64,000 nucleotides of DNA from NCBI GenBank assembly GCA_029959085.1, contig JARWIR010000024.1:18960296-19024295 (forward strand). The letters are read 5' to 3'. The position numbers were made by a program, and so were the translations under genes. Below are positions 43,334-54,573 of the stretch, in pieces. Under the pieces are notes generated by a model. That model did not search any database and was not told where the DNA came from. It saw only the letters and a list, made by a program, of their open reading frames with translations. Positions within the stretch are counted from its first letter, which is position 1; every line of letters begins with the position of its first letter. Source of the stretch: Nemophila menziesii (lineage: Eukaryota > Streptophyta > Magnoliopsida > Boraginales > Hydrophyllaceae).

Positions 43334-45389
43334 TGGTGTTGGCTAGGGTGTGATAAAAATAAGATAATAAACGATGCGACTAAACACCCTAACCGAGCAC
43401 GGTAGTCACTGCAAGTATCACAGGTCGTACGCAAGTTTTAATGATAAGTAAGATTCTTTCCTCAGAGACTAAGAAAGTTAGGAAGAACTTATGCAATATA
43501 AGGTGCAAATAAGAAAGCTAGGAGAATAATACACTGAAAATAAAAGACTATTGAAGTATTTGTTTGGTTTTAAGACTCTAAACAATTAACTAAATAAAAT
43601 AAAGACATGAATATAAATAAAGAGAAGAAGATAGTATGAGAGTTTAGCTCGAGATCTAGCAAGTAATCCCCAATAGCCTTGTTTATTCTATTCATGTCAA
43701 AGGGAGAACTGTGTGATATGCGATAGCCAGGATTGTATTCCTCCTTACCCCCTTCCAGGTGGACTTAAGTGGCGACCTAACAATTAACATGGAACTTGGG
43801 TAAGGGGACCCAGCGCAATGATCGGTGATTAAATCTCAGACCCTAATGACTATCTAGTGAGGTAATCCCTTTGGGATCACTGCCGCACACTAGATGTTTA
43901 TGTGGTGTTTCAATAATTAGACACCCCTTCCGGGTGACCATCTAACTACTATGGTAATCCTATACGTAGGCCTCCGTAAGAACTACAGATAATAAATCAA
44001 AACACATAAAATAGAGAATAAAACACTAATTTCATTTAAATGCTAACCTCCAGGGGCGGATCCAGGATAAAATTTGAGGAGGGGCTTAAAATATATGGGG
44101 GTTCGGGGGCAACGGCCCCGAAATTTTTTTTTAGGGTGTATAGTAAACTTAGGTACATCATCTATTTTCTTAAGTTATGTAATACTAGCACAATTTTTAT
44201 GTAAATACCCATATTAAAATACGCTTTAGGTAATCAATAAAAATAATATCCATTGCATTATAAAAATATTAACCATATTCTTCTTAAATAAAAAAAATTT
44301 ATTGAATTTTTTTAGTTTTTGTAAAGAAATGGATTGTTGTGACTGTCGAATGAATTCAAAATAATTCGTCAAAATTTGATATTAAAATATTCATAATACT
44401 GTGTAATTTATAAGAAATAATGTTTTATAAAGGTTAAAGAAAATTAATGGGTTTAATAATAATAAAAGTTTTTTAATCATAAATTACTAATATATATAAT
44501 AAAAAAATTTTAAAAAAAAAAGTCAAGGGGGTTTGAGCCCCCTCTAGGCCCAACATGGGTCCTCCAGTGCTAACATCCTAAATTAAAATAGATACAAAAC
44601 AAGTCTAGGGTTCATACTCATATGCTAATCTCAAGATAAAATAAAATTAGTTCATATTAGAGAAAGAAAAGAAAACAATTACAAATTTGAAGGGTTGGGA
44701 AGGCATGATCTGTTGTCCAACTCCTTCTGATCTTCTCTTCTCATGATATAAGCTTCCTTTTGGCTTAAAGGCTGACCAAGGATGTTTTTCTAATGAAAAA
44801 AGTGTGTAGGGTTTTTAAGACCCTAGGTTAAAATCTTGGAGTAGAGGACAAGTAATTTGAGTCAAAGTCCAACTCAAAACCATTTCCTAAAATATAGGAG
44901 AAGGGATAATTTGCTGTTGTTTTGTTTTAATCGTATCTCCTTCGTATTGGTCCAATTTTTCCTACTTTGTATCGAAACGACCGAATCAAAAAGATCTACA
45001 CTTTCTGTCTTGATTGCTCATCCAAATTCCCAGCCGATTTGAAGTTATCTTCACTTTAGTGGACGTGGCTGTAGAATTTCAGATTTACTTGACAACTTTT
45101 CCTTTCCTATTTCATCTCTACTTCCTTTTATCTCTTAAGTTCATCCATATCTTCTTTCCTTATCTCTTTTTAATTGAATGGGTAACTAAATATTATTCTA
45201 TATATGTTTAAAGCTTCACATTAACACACAAATTAAACCAAATACGCTCTAAAAATAATAATATATCAAATCAAGACAAGAAAAAAATAAAATAGCAAAA
45301 TATGAATAAAAATCTACAATTAATTACTAAAAGACACCTAAAATGATGTCTCTAACCTAGATTATTATATAAAAAACAGGGAGACATCA
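43334..45389 (-). repeat. Solo LTR of the Athila-like family, with a hAT inside
   Basis: It starts TGGTGTTGGCTAGGGTGTG and ends GGGAGACATCA, matching the ends of the other LTRs. Flanks AAGAG (43329-43333) and AGGAG (45390-45394) are a 5-bp duplication with one change. The copia frame continues across the site once it is removed (LGA then AISCKPSNQNCIT). There is no internal region. Without the 519-bp hAT insert it is about 1.54 kb, the family's LTR length. It is more diverged than the LTRs at 53-62 kb. Confidence 0.85.
44051..44569. mobile_element. Non-autonomous hAT element, 519 bp
   Basis: It begins CAGGGGCGGATCCAGGAT, and the reverse complement of its end is CACTGGAGGACCCATG, an imperfect hAT-type inverted repeat. 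The 8-bp flanks CTAACCTC (44043-44050) and CTAACATC (44570-44577) differ at one base. The sub-terminal GGGGGTTCGGGGGC and GGGGGTTTGAGCCCCCTC are typical of the widespread plant CAGGGGCGGA group. No transposase. Confidence 0.85.
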
Positions 45390-46072
45390 AGGAGCTATAT
45401 CTTGTAAGCCTTCCAACCAAAATTGTATAACATGTTCCACCATGGATTCGAGTTTATAGCGCTAGAGTTGGTAGGTCTTAAAGCTTAATGGTTCATCCCT
45501 TAGCAGACGTGCCACTACGGGAAGATAAAGTCTCTCCGGTTTCTCTTTATTGTGACTCGTAAAACAACTATCAATGTTTCTCATAAGAGTGTCTATAATG
45601 AAAAACAAAGAAATATTTGTATCAGACATAGTTTAGTAAAATAGTTACTGAAGAATGGTGTGATATCATAGGATTTTGTCAAATCAGAGAAAAATATGGT
45701 TGATCCATTAACTAAAGGTTTAACCAGGAGAGTATTTCTGGCAACATCGAGGGAGATAGGGATTAATCTTATTTATGGGGGGACATATGGCTGCCATATG
45801 ATGCACTATAATAATCCTTATGGCGTATAACAATGCAAATGAGGTTGAGTTTTGACTCTTAATAACTCATAGCCCTTTGTGGTGGTCCTACTGAGACGTA
45901 CTTGATGAATTCACTTATTATTAGTTCAAGGTTGAATTTAACTCTTAATGATGTTCATCGCCCTATGTGGTGGTCCTACTGAGATGCACTTGATGAATTC
46001 ACCGATATTTGATGAGGTTGATCTTTAGGTCTTTAAATGATTTCAAGATCCTTGAGGGGTAGTCTACGATGG
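45390..46072 (+). pseudogene. Copia retrotransposon 1, 3' part
   Basis: RNase H continues: AISCKPSNQNCITCSTM near 45395, then ADVPLWEDK-like text near 45505, and FVKSEKNMVDPLTKGLTRRV near 45680. After that the 3' untranslated region carries a direct repeat: GTGGTGGTCCTACTGAGA at about 45890 and 45970 (about 80 bp apart). It ends where the next LTR starts. Confidence 0.7.
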
Positions 46073-47594
46073 TGGTGTCGGTTAGGGTGTGATAAAATAA
46101 TAATAAAATAAAGATGCAACCAACACCCTATCCAAAACACGTTACTAACTACAAGTATTGCAGATCGTACGCAAGTTTTAATGATAAGTAGAATTCGTCC
46201 TCAGAGACTACGAAAGTTAGGAGAACTTATACAAATAGAAAGTGCAAATAAGAAGCTAGAAGAATAACACACTGAAAATAAAAGACTCTGAAATATTTGT
46301 TTGGCTTTGTAGACTCTAACAATTAACTAAATAAAGTAAAGACAAGAAAACAAATAAAGAGAGAGAAGTAGTATGAGAGTTTAGCTCGAGATCTAGCAAG
46401 TAATCTCCACTAGCCTTGTGTTATAACCTATTTATGTAAGGTAGAATCGTGTGATATGCAATAGCCAGGATTCTATATTCCTCCTAATCCCCTTCCTAGT
46501 AGACTTAGGTGGCGACCTAACAATTACCAGGGGACTTGGGTAAGGGGACCTTGCGCAATGATCGGTGGTTAATCTCAAGCCCTAGTGACTATCTAGTTAG
46601 GCAAGCCATTCTGGATCTCTACCACACACTAGACGTTTATGTGGTGTTTCAATAATTAGAAACCCTTTCCGGGTGACCACTAACTACTATGGTAATCCTA
46701 TACGTTGGTCACCGTAAGAACTACAAACAATATATCAAAGCACATTAAACAGAGATAACAAGACTAATTTCAATTAAATGTAAAAGGACATCCCAAATTA
46801 TAATAGATATAAAACAATTCTAGGGTTCATACTTGTATGCTAATCTCAAGCTAAATAAAATTAGTTCATACGAGAGAAAAAACGAAAATAAATTACAAAG
46901 GTGAAGGGTTGGAGAGGCATGATTAGTTGTCCAACTCATTTTGGTCTTCTCTTCTCTTGATGTAGGCTTCTTCTTGGTCTTTTGATGATTAAAAGCTGAC
47001 CAAGGGTGATTTATCTAGGTAAAAGTGAATATATATCGGACCTTGGTCAAAATTAGGAGTAATCCCCAAGTTAAGAAGTCCTAATCTTACCAAAATTCGT
47101 ATTCCTAACTTGTAGGAAGGGATAAACTTTAGAAAATATTGATTCTGTCATATCTCCTTCGTTTTTATTGTATTTTGACGTTCTTTATCTTGAAACGACC
47201 GCGTTTGAGTTATCTATCTGCTCATATAAAAATAAATTCCTAATTCCTGATCGGGTTTCTGCAGTGAAATAATTAATGAACGTATATGCAGATTTGACAA
47301 CTTCTTTACATTCCAAATATTTCCAAACTCTTCCTTTTTGAATTTGACTAAGGGATTTCCTTAACTTTTCCACTTCAAATCAGTTTCCATAGGTGTAATA
47401 GCTTCTATATACCTAAATGCTACACAAATAACACACAACATTACACGCAAAAGATCACAAATTAGCAAAACACCTAAACTAGACACAAAAGTGTAAAGTA
47501 TGAATAAATGGGGGAAAATCCCGAATTAAATGCTAAATAAACCTAAAATGATGTCTAATGTATAGATTAATATATCACAAATAGAGAGACATCA
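46073..47594 (-). repeat. 3' LTR of Athila-like element 2
   Basis: It starts TGGTGTCGGTTAGGGTGTG, ends AGAGAGACATCA, and is 1522 bp. It shares the family blocks (GTACGCAAGTTTTAATGATA, TTTAGCTCGAGATCTAGCAA, AAATGATGTCTAATG). Followed on the right by AGACCCCCAACTCAAAGTTG, the family's polypurine region read on the plus strand, it is the 3' LTR of a minus-strand element. Confidence 0.82.
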
Positions 47595-49320
47595 AGACCC
47601 CCAACTCAAAGTTGTATCCTCCCAGTACAATGAAAATAAAAACAGTAGGGTAGTCAAATAATAAACACAGAAGGAGAAGAAGAAAAGAAGAAGAAGAAGA
47701 ATCAACGAATGATCCTAGAGTAAAATGTTGGTAAAACTAACAAACACTGATCGTAAATTAGTAATCTCTAGAATTATATATTTATTTTTCAAATAAACTT
47801 AAAACAAGTTATACGCAGATAAATAAATATTATAACAAAAAACTTACAACATATTCCAAAACCACTGAGTAATAGCGTGACTTCTAACATCACTTCGGTA
47901 AAAAGGATTTTCCGAGTATGACCGGTATCCTCAAATGGATTACTATTACTACTCTATTCTAAACTCATATATATTTTGGAGAAGATGAGTGAACTTTTCA
48001 ATTCTAGATGTTGAAGATGAATTTTTGGTGTGTTGAACAATATGACTTCAACCTCTTTACATAGTAATCATGTGAGTTTCATAACGTTAATAATAAATGG
48101 CGTCATAAAGATCTCTCCATAAAGCCAAAAAACCGTTTCTCTTTTCTTGAAAACTGGCATGAACCTGGATGTATTCTTTGACAAGGGGAGAATGAAACTG
48201 GTCAGCCTTTGTAAAACCCGAGCCATAAATACGGGAGTTACAGTTGAGAGCATTCATGTCATCATTTGTAACTTCTGGGTCATAAGTGTGGGAGCAATGA
48301 TGACGTTCTTTCAATGCGGGAGTTTCTGATAGTTAGGAGTAAATGACATGAAGATGATCGACAAATCTTCGACGGGTACGAGATGACTCAGTTGCGACTA
48401 AATAAATACGGGTACAAGACGACCTAGTTCCAATAAAATAAATACTCGTTCCCAATATATGTTTTGTTTTTATCAAGAATTCCCAACCCCCACAACCATG
48501 CCGCGCCTCTGCCTATTGGTGGGGTAGAGCTTTTTTGTGGGTAGTAAAACAAACTCATTCACAAAATTGTATTCATAAGGGTTGGAACCCTAGTTGTCCA
48601 CATTTCACATGACTTAATTTTCCATTTAAGCTAGGACCTCTATGTTTAAGTATTTTGAAATGTATAGGGAGAAATAATATTATAAACCAATATTTTTCCC
48701 ATCTCCCTTTCCAATATTGGACTTTTCAAGGAAAATACTAATGGTTTTATCTTTCTTCAAAAGCATGAAAAACCCTTTAAATATCTAAAAAGTATCATGC
48801 AGTAATGTTTAAAGAAATAATACACACATAATCAACAATCCATAAATTCAAGTCCAGATTAACTTCGCAATGCTAGAAGGAGAGGTCTTCAACTCAGTTC
48901 GTGTTAACGGCTATAGGTTAATAATAGGTCCCAATATAGTATCCAATGGTCCACTCACATATGCCCCAATTGTTCCATCATTCCTCCACCAAGTAGCTAG
49001 AAATCCTAAGGTCTTTACGGTTACAACGTGGCTTAGGAACGGTGTGGTATATTTGGATAATGAAAAGTGAGCTTTTGGCTCTCTCCTCACATTCCATCAA
49101 CGAATCTCCTTAGAGCTTGAGTTTCACTCGAAGGTGTTCTTACTCAACCCAATTCTTGATGCTTTGATTTGCATCCCTAAATAAACAAATAAAACCTTTT
49201 CATGATGATTACATAACAATTTTCACTTTGTCGGTCCCATCTTTACAATCTTTTTTCATATATCTCCCTTTTCTTTTGATAGCTAGCTATGACTCTCTTT
49301 TTAATGTGAGATATAATGCT
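47595..49320 (-). mobile_element. Internal 3' region of Athila-like element 2, truncated
   Basis: The ends match element 1: 47595-47650 with 54574-54630, and about 48770-49320 with about 54720-55250 (both contain GTGAGCTTTTGGCTCTCTCC and ATAGCTATGACTCTCTTTTT or close forms). Between them, roughly 47660-48760 has no counterpart in element 1 and is an extra insert. No gag or pol remains; similarity stops near 49320, so the rest is deleted. Confidence 0.7.
48087..48314 (-). other. Unrecognised 75-codon ORF in an extra insert
   Basis: The ORF (start MKERHHCSHTYDPEVTNDD, middle SGFTKADQFHSPLVKEYIQ, end RDLYDAIYY) is not low-complexity and could be a gene fragment. It lies in the part of Athila-like element 2 that element 1 lacks. 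I know no match, and no splice pattern is convincing. Confidence 0.25.
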
Positions 49321-49321
49321 C

Positions 49322-49640
49322 CAGCTCCATCTTCTTCAACTCCAAAATTCGAATTTCTAGTTGAGAATCTTCAAGCTAGGCCTTCTTCTCATTGATATTT
49401 ATCAACAAGCCAGGGACGACAATGGAGCTACGAGAGCACATTGGAGGATCATACCCCTCAAACCACCCACAATCTTTGCCTTCATCCTATTTCTCACAAC
49501 CAAGAAATCTTCTACCATGATGTTGTAATCTTTGGATAATCCACAAAAACAAAAATGTTGCCTTTGATTATTGTGAAATATGGAAGTCATTGAAGTTATT
49601 ACCTCTTTCTTTAAAACTTCAATCTCCAAGCTTCAATCTT
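49322..49640 (-). pseudogene. GRF-type zinc-finger protein fragment, frameshifted
   Basis: Reading the minus strand and crossing one frameshift gives RQHFCFCGLSKD, then HHGRRFLGCEK, DEGKDCGWFEGYDPPMC, SSIVVPGLLININEKK and a short coiled-coil-like LEDSQLEIRILELKKMELEH. This order (C.CG, GRRF..C, CGWF.W.D..M) is that of plant GRF zinc-finger proteins, small nucleic-acid-binding proteins often found near transposable elements. A frameshift near 49520 and a stop in the linker make it a pseudogene. Confidence 0.6.
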
Positions 49641-49770
49641 GAAGCTTTTAGGTTTTAACGGGGAATAGAGCGTGCAATTTTTGAGATTAGAAGGGGAAAG
49701 GCTGGGACATAACATACACACACGTGGTTGCTTACTAGGCATGCATTAATTATTATATTAACCCTAAAAG

Positions 49771-50051
49771 AAGTAGCGGACTTAGACGTTTAGTTCGAGG
49801 GGGACTAATTTTATTTCAAACTATACAAAAATTACTTCCACCATGACTTGAACCTCGAGTGCTTAACTCATGCCATCTTTGTCTAACCGCTAAGCCAACA
49901 AAGTTATTTGTTTGTTTCGAACACTGAATATTACTTAATGCGTAACAGAGCTAATTAATTTTTTCTAATTTTATTTTACACATACATCGTTAAAAATCTC
50001 GGGGTCTGGGTGGGCTTGAGCCTCCCGCCGACCCACATAAGTCCGCCACTG
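49771..50051. mobile_element. Non-autonomous hAT element, 281 bp, with tRNA-like text
   Basis: Perfect 8-bp duplication CCTAAAAG (49763-49770, 50052-50059). The left tip AAGTAGCGGACTTAGAC and the reverse complement of the right tip CAGTGGCGGACTTATG are inverted repeats. Inside, the minus strand holds TTGGCTTAGCGGTTAGAC (box A-like, about 49892-49909) and AGGTTCAAGTCATGG (box B-like, about 49843-49857). No transposase. Confidence 0.87.
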
Positions 50052-50059
50052 CCTAAAAG

Positions 50060-50610
50060 ACAAGATAATTACAAAAATAACTACATGGCATTTAACAGAT
50101 AAAGTAACGGTGGGTACTATCGGAATACACAAATTAAAACTTTGGGTACTGATTTGTCATTTTCAAAACCTTACCCACCAGAAGTCAAAAAACATATCTT
50201 ATGGGTTCTCCAATGAATTATCCCTTTATTATATATAGATAAGTTACTTTGACCTTTTCTCCAAATCATGGCTTTTAGATAAATTAAAAAAGAAAAAAAA
50301 GTTACTATAATATTCAAATCCATGTGACCCGGTCTTTCGTAGCCTAATAACCCCCATACATGGACTACGCCGGGAATTACGGCAGTTAGCATGCAACAAA
50401 GGGTCGTCCGTAGCGGGAATGGATCCTCGGCTACCTAAAATGTCTACTAGTCTCTACTAGTATGTGGCAAATTCTTATCCACCCATTCTTTATATAGATA
50501 GATTGTACATTAATTTTGATCAACCATTTTTATATTTTTTGTTTTGTCCATTAATATTTTTATATTTCTTATTTTTAGTTAACTTTTGTTTTTTGATGTT
50601 GGTGATGATG
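50060..50610. other. Intergenic DNA without a gene
   Basis: No domain, RNA gene or terminal repeat is recognised. A 73-codon minus-strand ORF (50171-50392) has no family resemblance that I can see. Confidence 0.55.
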
Positions 50611-50617
50611 AAGATTT

Positions 50618-52225
50618 TCATTCAGTTAAACCAGCTTGCTTAAGAATAGATGCAGAATAAGATCCTTGAGACACAATAATAGTATCTGCAGAATACGAAA
50701 TTTCAAGACCAAGAAAATAAGATAGTTTGCCAAGATCTTTCATCGCAAATCGTGACTTAAGAGCTGCAATAGTAGTATATATATATGAAGGGTCTGATCC
50801 TGTGACAAGAATATCATCAACATAAATCAACACAATATTCAAGGGATCCTCAGATCCTCTACTGAGCATAAAAGAATCAACAGGACTAACAACAAAGCCG
50901 TGTGATAAAAGAAAAGAAGTAAGCAAGTTGTTCCAAGCGCGAGGAGCTTGTTTAAGGCCATAAAGAGAGCGTTTTAATTTACATGCATAATTAGGATATA
51001 TAGAATTAACAAAGCCTTGTGGTTGAAACATATAAACATCTTCCTCTAAATGTCCATGTAAAAACGCATTAGATACATCGAGTTGTTATATACTCCACTT
51101 ATTTGTAACTGCAAGAGAGAGTATGAATCTAATGGTTTGATTTTTCGCAACAGGGCTGAAAGTTTCTGTGTAATCCAAGCCATATTCCTGCATAAAACCT
51201 CTAGCAACTAAACAAGCCTTGTATCTAGCAATTGAGCCATCAACATTCCTTTTTAATTTGTATATCCATTTACAAGTAATAGGTGTGCCCCCAATAGGTG
51301 GGGGCACTAACTCCCAAGTGTTTTGTTTAGTCAAAGAAGAAAATTCATCATTCATAGCTGATAACCAACATTGAGATAGTATAGCTTCTTTATATGAAGT
51401 AGGTTCAGAAATGGAAGACACAGTTATATTTTGATATTTGTAAGAAGGTTTGAGAGAGCCTGTTTGTTTCTTTGTAATCATAGGATGTATAATAGGATGA
51501 CTTGTAGAAGAAGAAGGTATATATGAACTAGACTCAATAGGAGGATCCTAAATGGATGAAGGTGCAGGTATAGGGAAAGTAGATTCAAATGGAAGAGAAA
51601 GTGACAAAGGATTAATGGGACTATCAAAGAGGTCAGTATATGAGGTGTATGTGGAATCCAGAGGTTGTGAATTATGAACAGGAGTTGAAGATTGAAAAGG
51701 AAAAACGTGTTCATTAAATACAACATGTCTGGAGATAAAAACTTTGTGTGAAGACAGGGAATAACATTTATAGCCTTTTGAGTGAGTGCAATAACCCAAG
51801 AAAACATAAGCTGCAGATTTAGGAGCAAGCTTATGAGCACTATATGGCTTTAGCCAGGGATAGCACAAGCACCCAAAGACTTTTAGATGAGAATATGAAG
51901 GAGACTTTTGATATAAAACCTGAAATGGAGAGAGATTAGAAAGAAGAGGTATAGGTAATAGATTTATTAAATAAATTGCAACTGATAGAGCTTCAAGCCA
52001 GAATTTCTGAGGCAAGAAGCTATGAGAGAGAAGAGATCTTGTAGTTTCTAAAAGATGGCGATGTTTTCTTTCGGAAACTCCATTCTGTTCTGGAGTATGA
52101 GGACAAGTAGTCTGATGAATAACTCCTTTAGACTGAAGAAAAGCCTGAAAACGATGGCTAGTATACTCTCCACCATTATCACTTCTTAAACACTTAATAT
52201 TTGACTGAAATTGAGTATTAATCAT
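50618..52225 (-). pseudogene. Copia retrotransposon 2: integrase and RT, two stops
   Basis: One frame from 52225 to 50618 is broken only by stops at 51548-51550 and 51086-51088. Integrase: CLRSDNGGEYTSHRFQAF, TPEQNGVSERKHRHLLETTR (catalytic Asp and Glu) and the GKG-like end LAPKSAAYVFLGYCTHSKGY. RT: WLSAMNDEFSSLTKQNTWEL, TCKWIYKLKRNVDGSIARYK, QLDVSNAFLHGHLEEDVYM, RSLYGLKQAPRAWN and the catalytic YVDD. Coding ends at ILKQAGLTE; the RNase H and 3' LTR are missing, so the element is truncated near 50615. Confidence 0.88.
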
Positions 52226-52229
52226 AGTA

Positions 52230-53068
52230 TAAAAGGTTTGAAAAATAGTATAAACATCAGACTTTTGGACTAAAGGATAAACCCAAACAAAGGTGTAGCA
52301 CTACGAGTTACAGATAAAGGAAAAACTAATTTATGTGATTTAGAAATAGAACAAGGTTCACAATTATTACCATGAAAATTAAGTTTAGTGTTCAACAAAG
52401 AAGATAAAGAAGTAGAAGCACTAAGTGAGGGATGTCCAAGGCGATAGTGCCATATTTTAGCTAAAGAAGGAGTGGTTGTAGAAGACAGACATTGAAGCTG
52501 AAATGAAGAGGGTGGAGAAGACACAGAAGCACCAAATATGAGAGGATAAAGTCCATTTTCACAGGGGCCCTGAAAGAGTAACTTATGAGTAGCTGATTCA
52601 AAAAATGGACACAAATTTAGAGGAGAAAACAACATAACATCGATTATCCTCAGTAAATTTAGATATAGACACAAGGTTAGAGGTTATTTGAGGCACATGT
52701 AAGATAGAAGATAAAAAGAAAGAGGAAGAATTGAGACAAAGCTTACTATACCCAATATGAGCTATCTCTAGTGAATGACCATTTCCAACTGCAACTAAAT
52801 TTCCATCCTTATAGGGTGAGGAATGTGAAGCATAGAGGCATCAGGAGTTACATGGTTGTTAGCACCAGAATCCAAGTACCGCAACTCAGTGTTATAATTT
52901 GAAGCTGAGGGTGTATTATGAGCAGCATATGCCTCTTTTTGCTGAGCTTTAGGAGATGGAAAAGTGACAAAGTCGGATCGAAACCAACAGTAAATAACAC
53001 CATGACCAATACGATTACATATTTGACATATAGGAGGAGAAGAGGGAGAGTGAGAAACACCTGATGTC
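52230..53068 (-). pseudogene. Copia retrotransposon 2: knuckle, protease, pre-integrase
   Basis: On the minus strand, near 53035, the CCHC knuckle reads CQICNRIGHGVIYC. It is followed by the protease DSGANNHVTPDASM (near 52865) and the GAG-pre-integrase LAKIWHYRLGHPSLSAS with CEPCSISKSHKLVF (near 52450-52330). Frameshifts lie near 52270 (one base lost) and between 52680 and 52850. The 5' continuation is at 62731-62827, beyond the Athila-like insertion. Confidence 0.82.
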
Positions 53069-54573
53069 TAGTGTCGCCTAGGTTGTGATAAAAATATGAT
53101 AAATAAACGCTAAAAACAATTCACTAAAGCACCCTAGACAAGCACGGTATCGCAAGTATTACAAGACGTATGCAAGTTCTAATGATAAGAAAGTTCGTTC
53201 TCAGGGACTTAGTAATTAATCAACAGACAGAAAATAAATAGGAACGATTGAGAGATAAATACTTAGACTAATGAAAATTAAAGACAATAAATAAAAGATA
53301 AGATATATGAGATGAGAAATATAGCTTAGGTTTTGCTAGTATGCACTAATCCTTCCAATTATTTCTATCAACTTCTAGTTAATAAGGGCGATAATTAGCT
53401 CTTAGATACTTAGTCATGATTCTAAATTCCCTCTCTTAGACCTTGAGAACGACTAAGGGGGCTACGGACACACCACGAGGCAGCCTAAACTTAAGGTTAT
53501 CCTACGCCACTAGGTTCCTTAGCAATTCAATTCCAAACATGGTGATAGTGATTAAAACAAACCCTAATGACTATCTGGTTAGAATCAGTGTTGTCAAGAC
53601 TAATATCAGACACTAGAAGTTATGTGGTCTTTCAATAATTAGACACCCAGTTAAGGTGATCATTTAACTACTATTTAGGTAATCCTATACGTTCCGCACC
53701 GCAAGGAAAACAGACAATAAATCAAAACACATAAACAAATATATAGGTAAGCAACTAATATCAAATTAAAACATATAATTCCCAAAGAAACTTAGATAGA
53801 AAGAAAATAGAATTCATAGATTATACATAATGCAAAACCCAAGCTATGGGAAAATTAGTTCATACCTGAAGGAAATAAACTAAAAGAAATAATGAAAGAC
53901 TTCATCTTACACTCTACCATAATTCTGATGATAATAAACCTAAGGACTAATTAATGGGAGGCAAGGATGATTTACAAGTGATATAAGAGTGTATTTATAG
54001 GTGTAGAGAAGCCCTAATTCGTTTTCTTGTAGGAGAAGGTAACTAATGGTCTCCAAGCCCAACTCAAATTCGTAACCCTAAAATATAGAATCAGCCCCGT
54101 TTTTGTTGTGATCATAACATATTCAATACTTATCCATTTGACGCGTATGAGTAGTCGAAATTCATAGTCTCGGAAATGTTTTTAACTTTGCTCTTAACCA
54201 TTCTTCCAAATTCCTCACCGATTTTGATATATAAGCCCATTTGTGGTCGTGGATGGTGAAATTCTGATTTATTTGGCGGCTTTATCTTTCCATACTTTAG
54301 CCTTTGTTTCCTTATCTTCAATTTCCATGCATATCTTATTTCCTTTATCTCTTAGAATTGACTTGGCATCTAATTAATCTCCATATATATCTTTAAAGCT
54401 TCACACTAAATAATTATTTAAACTGAATATGCTCTAAAAATATTAATTCATTAAATCAAGACTAGAAATAGGAAAGAGTAATAATACATGTGAAAATCGA
54501 CTAGAAAGACTTCTAAAACACTAAAAATGATGTCTCTAAATAATATTAATTCATGACAAATGAGGAGACATCA
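53069..54573 (-). repeat. 3' LTR of Athila-like element 1
   Basis: 1505 bp. The plus strand runs TAGTGTCGCCTAGG (TG changed to TA at the tip) to GGAGACATCA. It differs from the 5' LTR by scattered substitutions and small gaps, so the insertion is older than the Sirevirus-like one at 29-36 kb. It lacks about 40 bases near 53210 that the 5' LTR has. Confidence 0.92.
54130..54321 (-). other. 63-codon ORF conserved in LTR copies (copy 2)
   Basis: Same start, stop and length as 8405-8596; ends MNFDYSYASNG with the shared SEFHHPRPQ. Several conservative changes (K/R, I/L) set it apart from the other copies. Confidence 0.4.
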
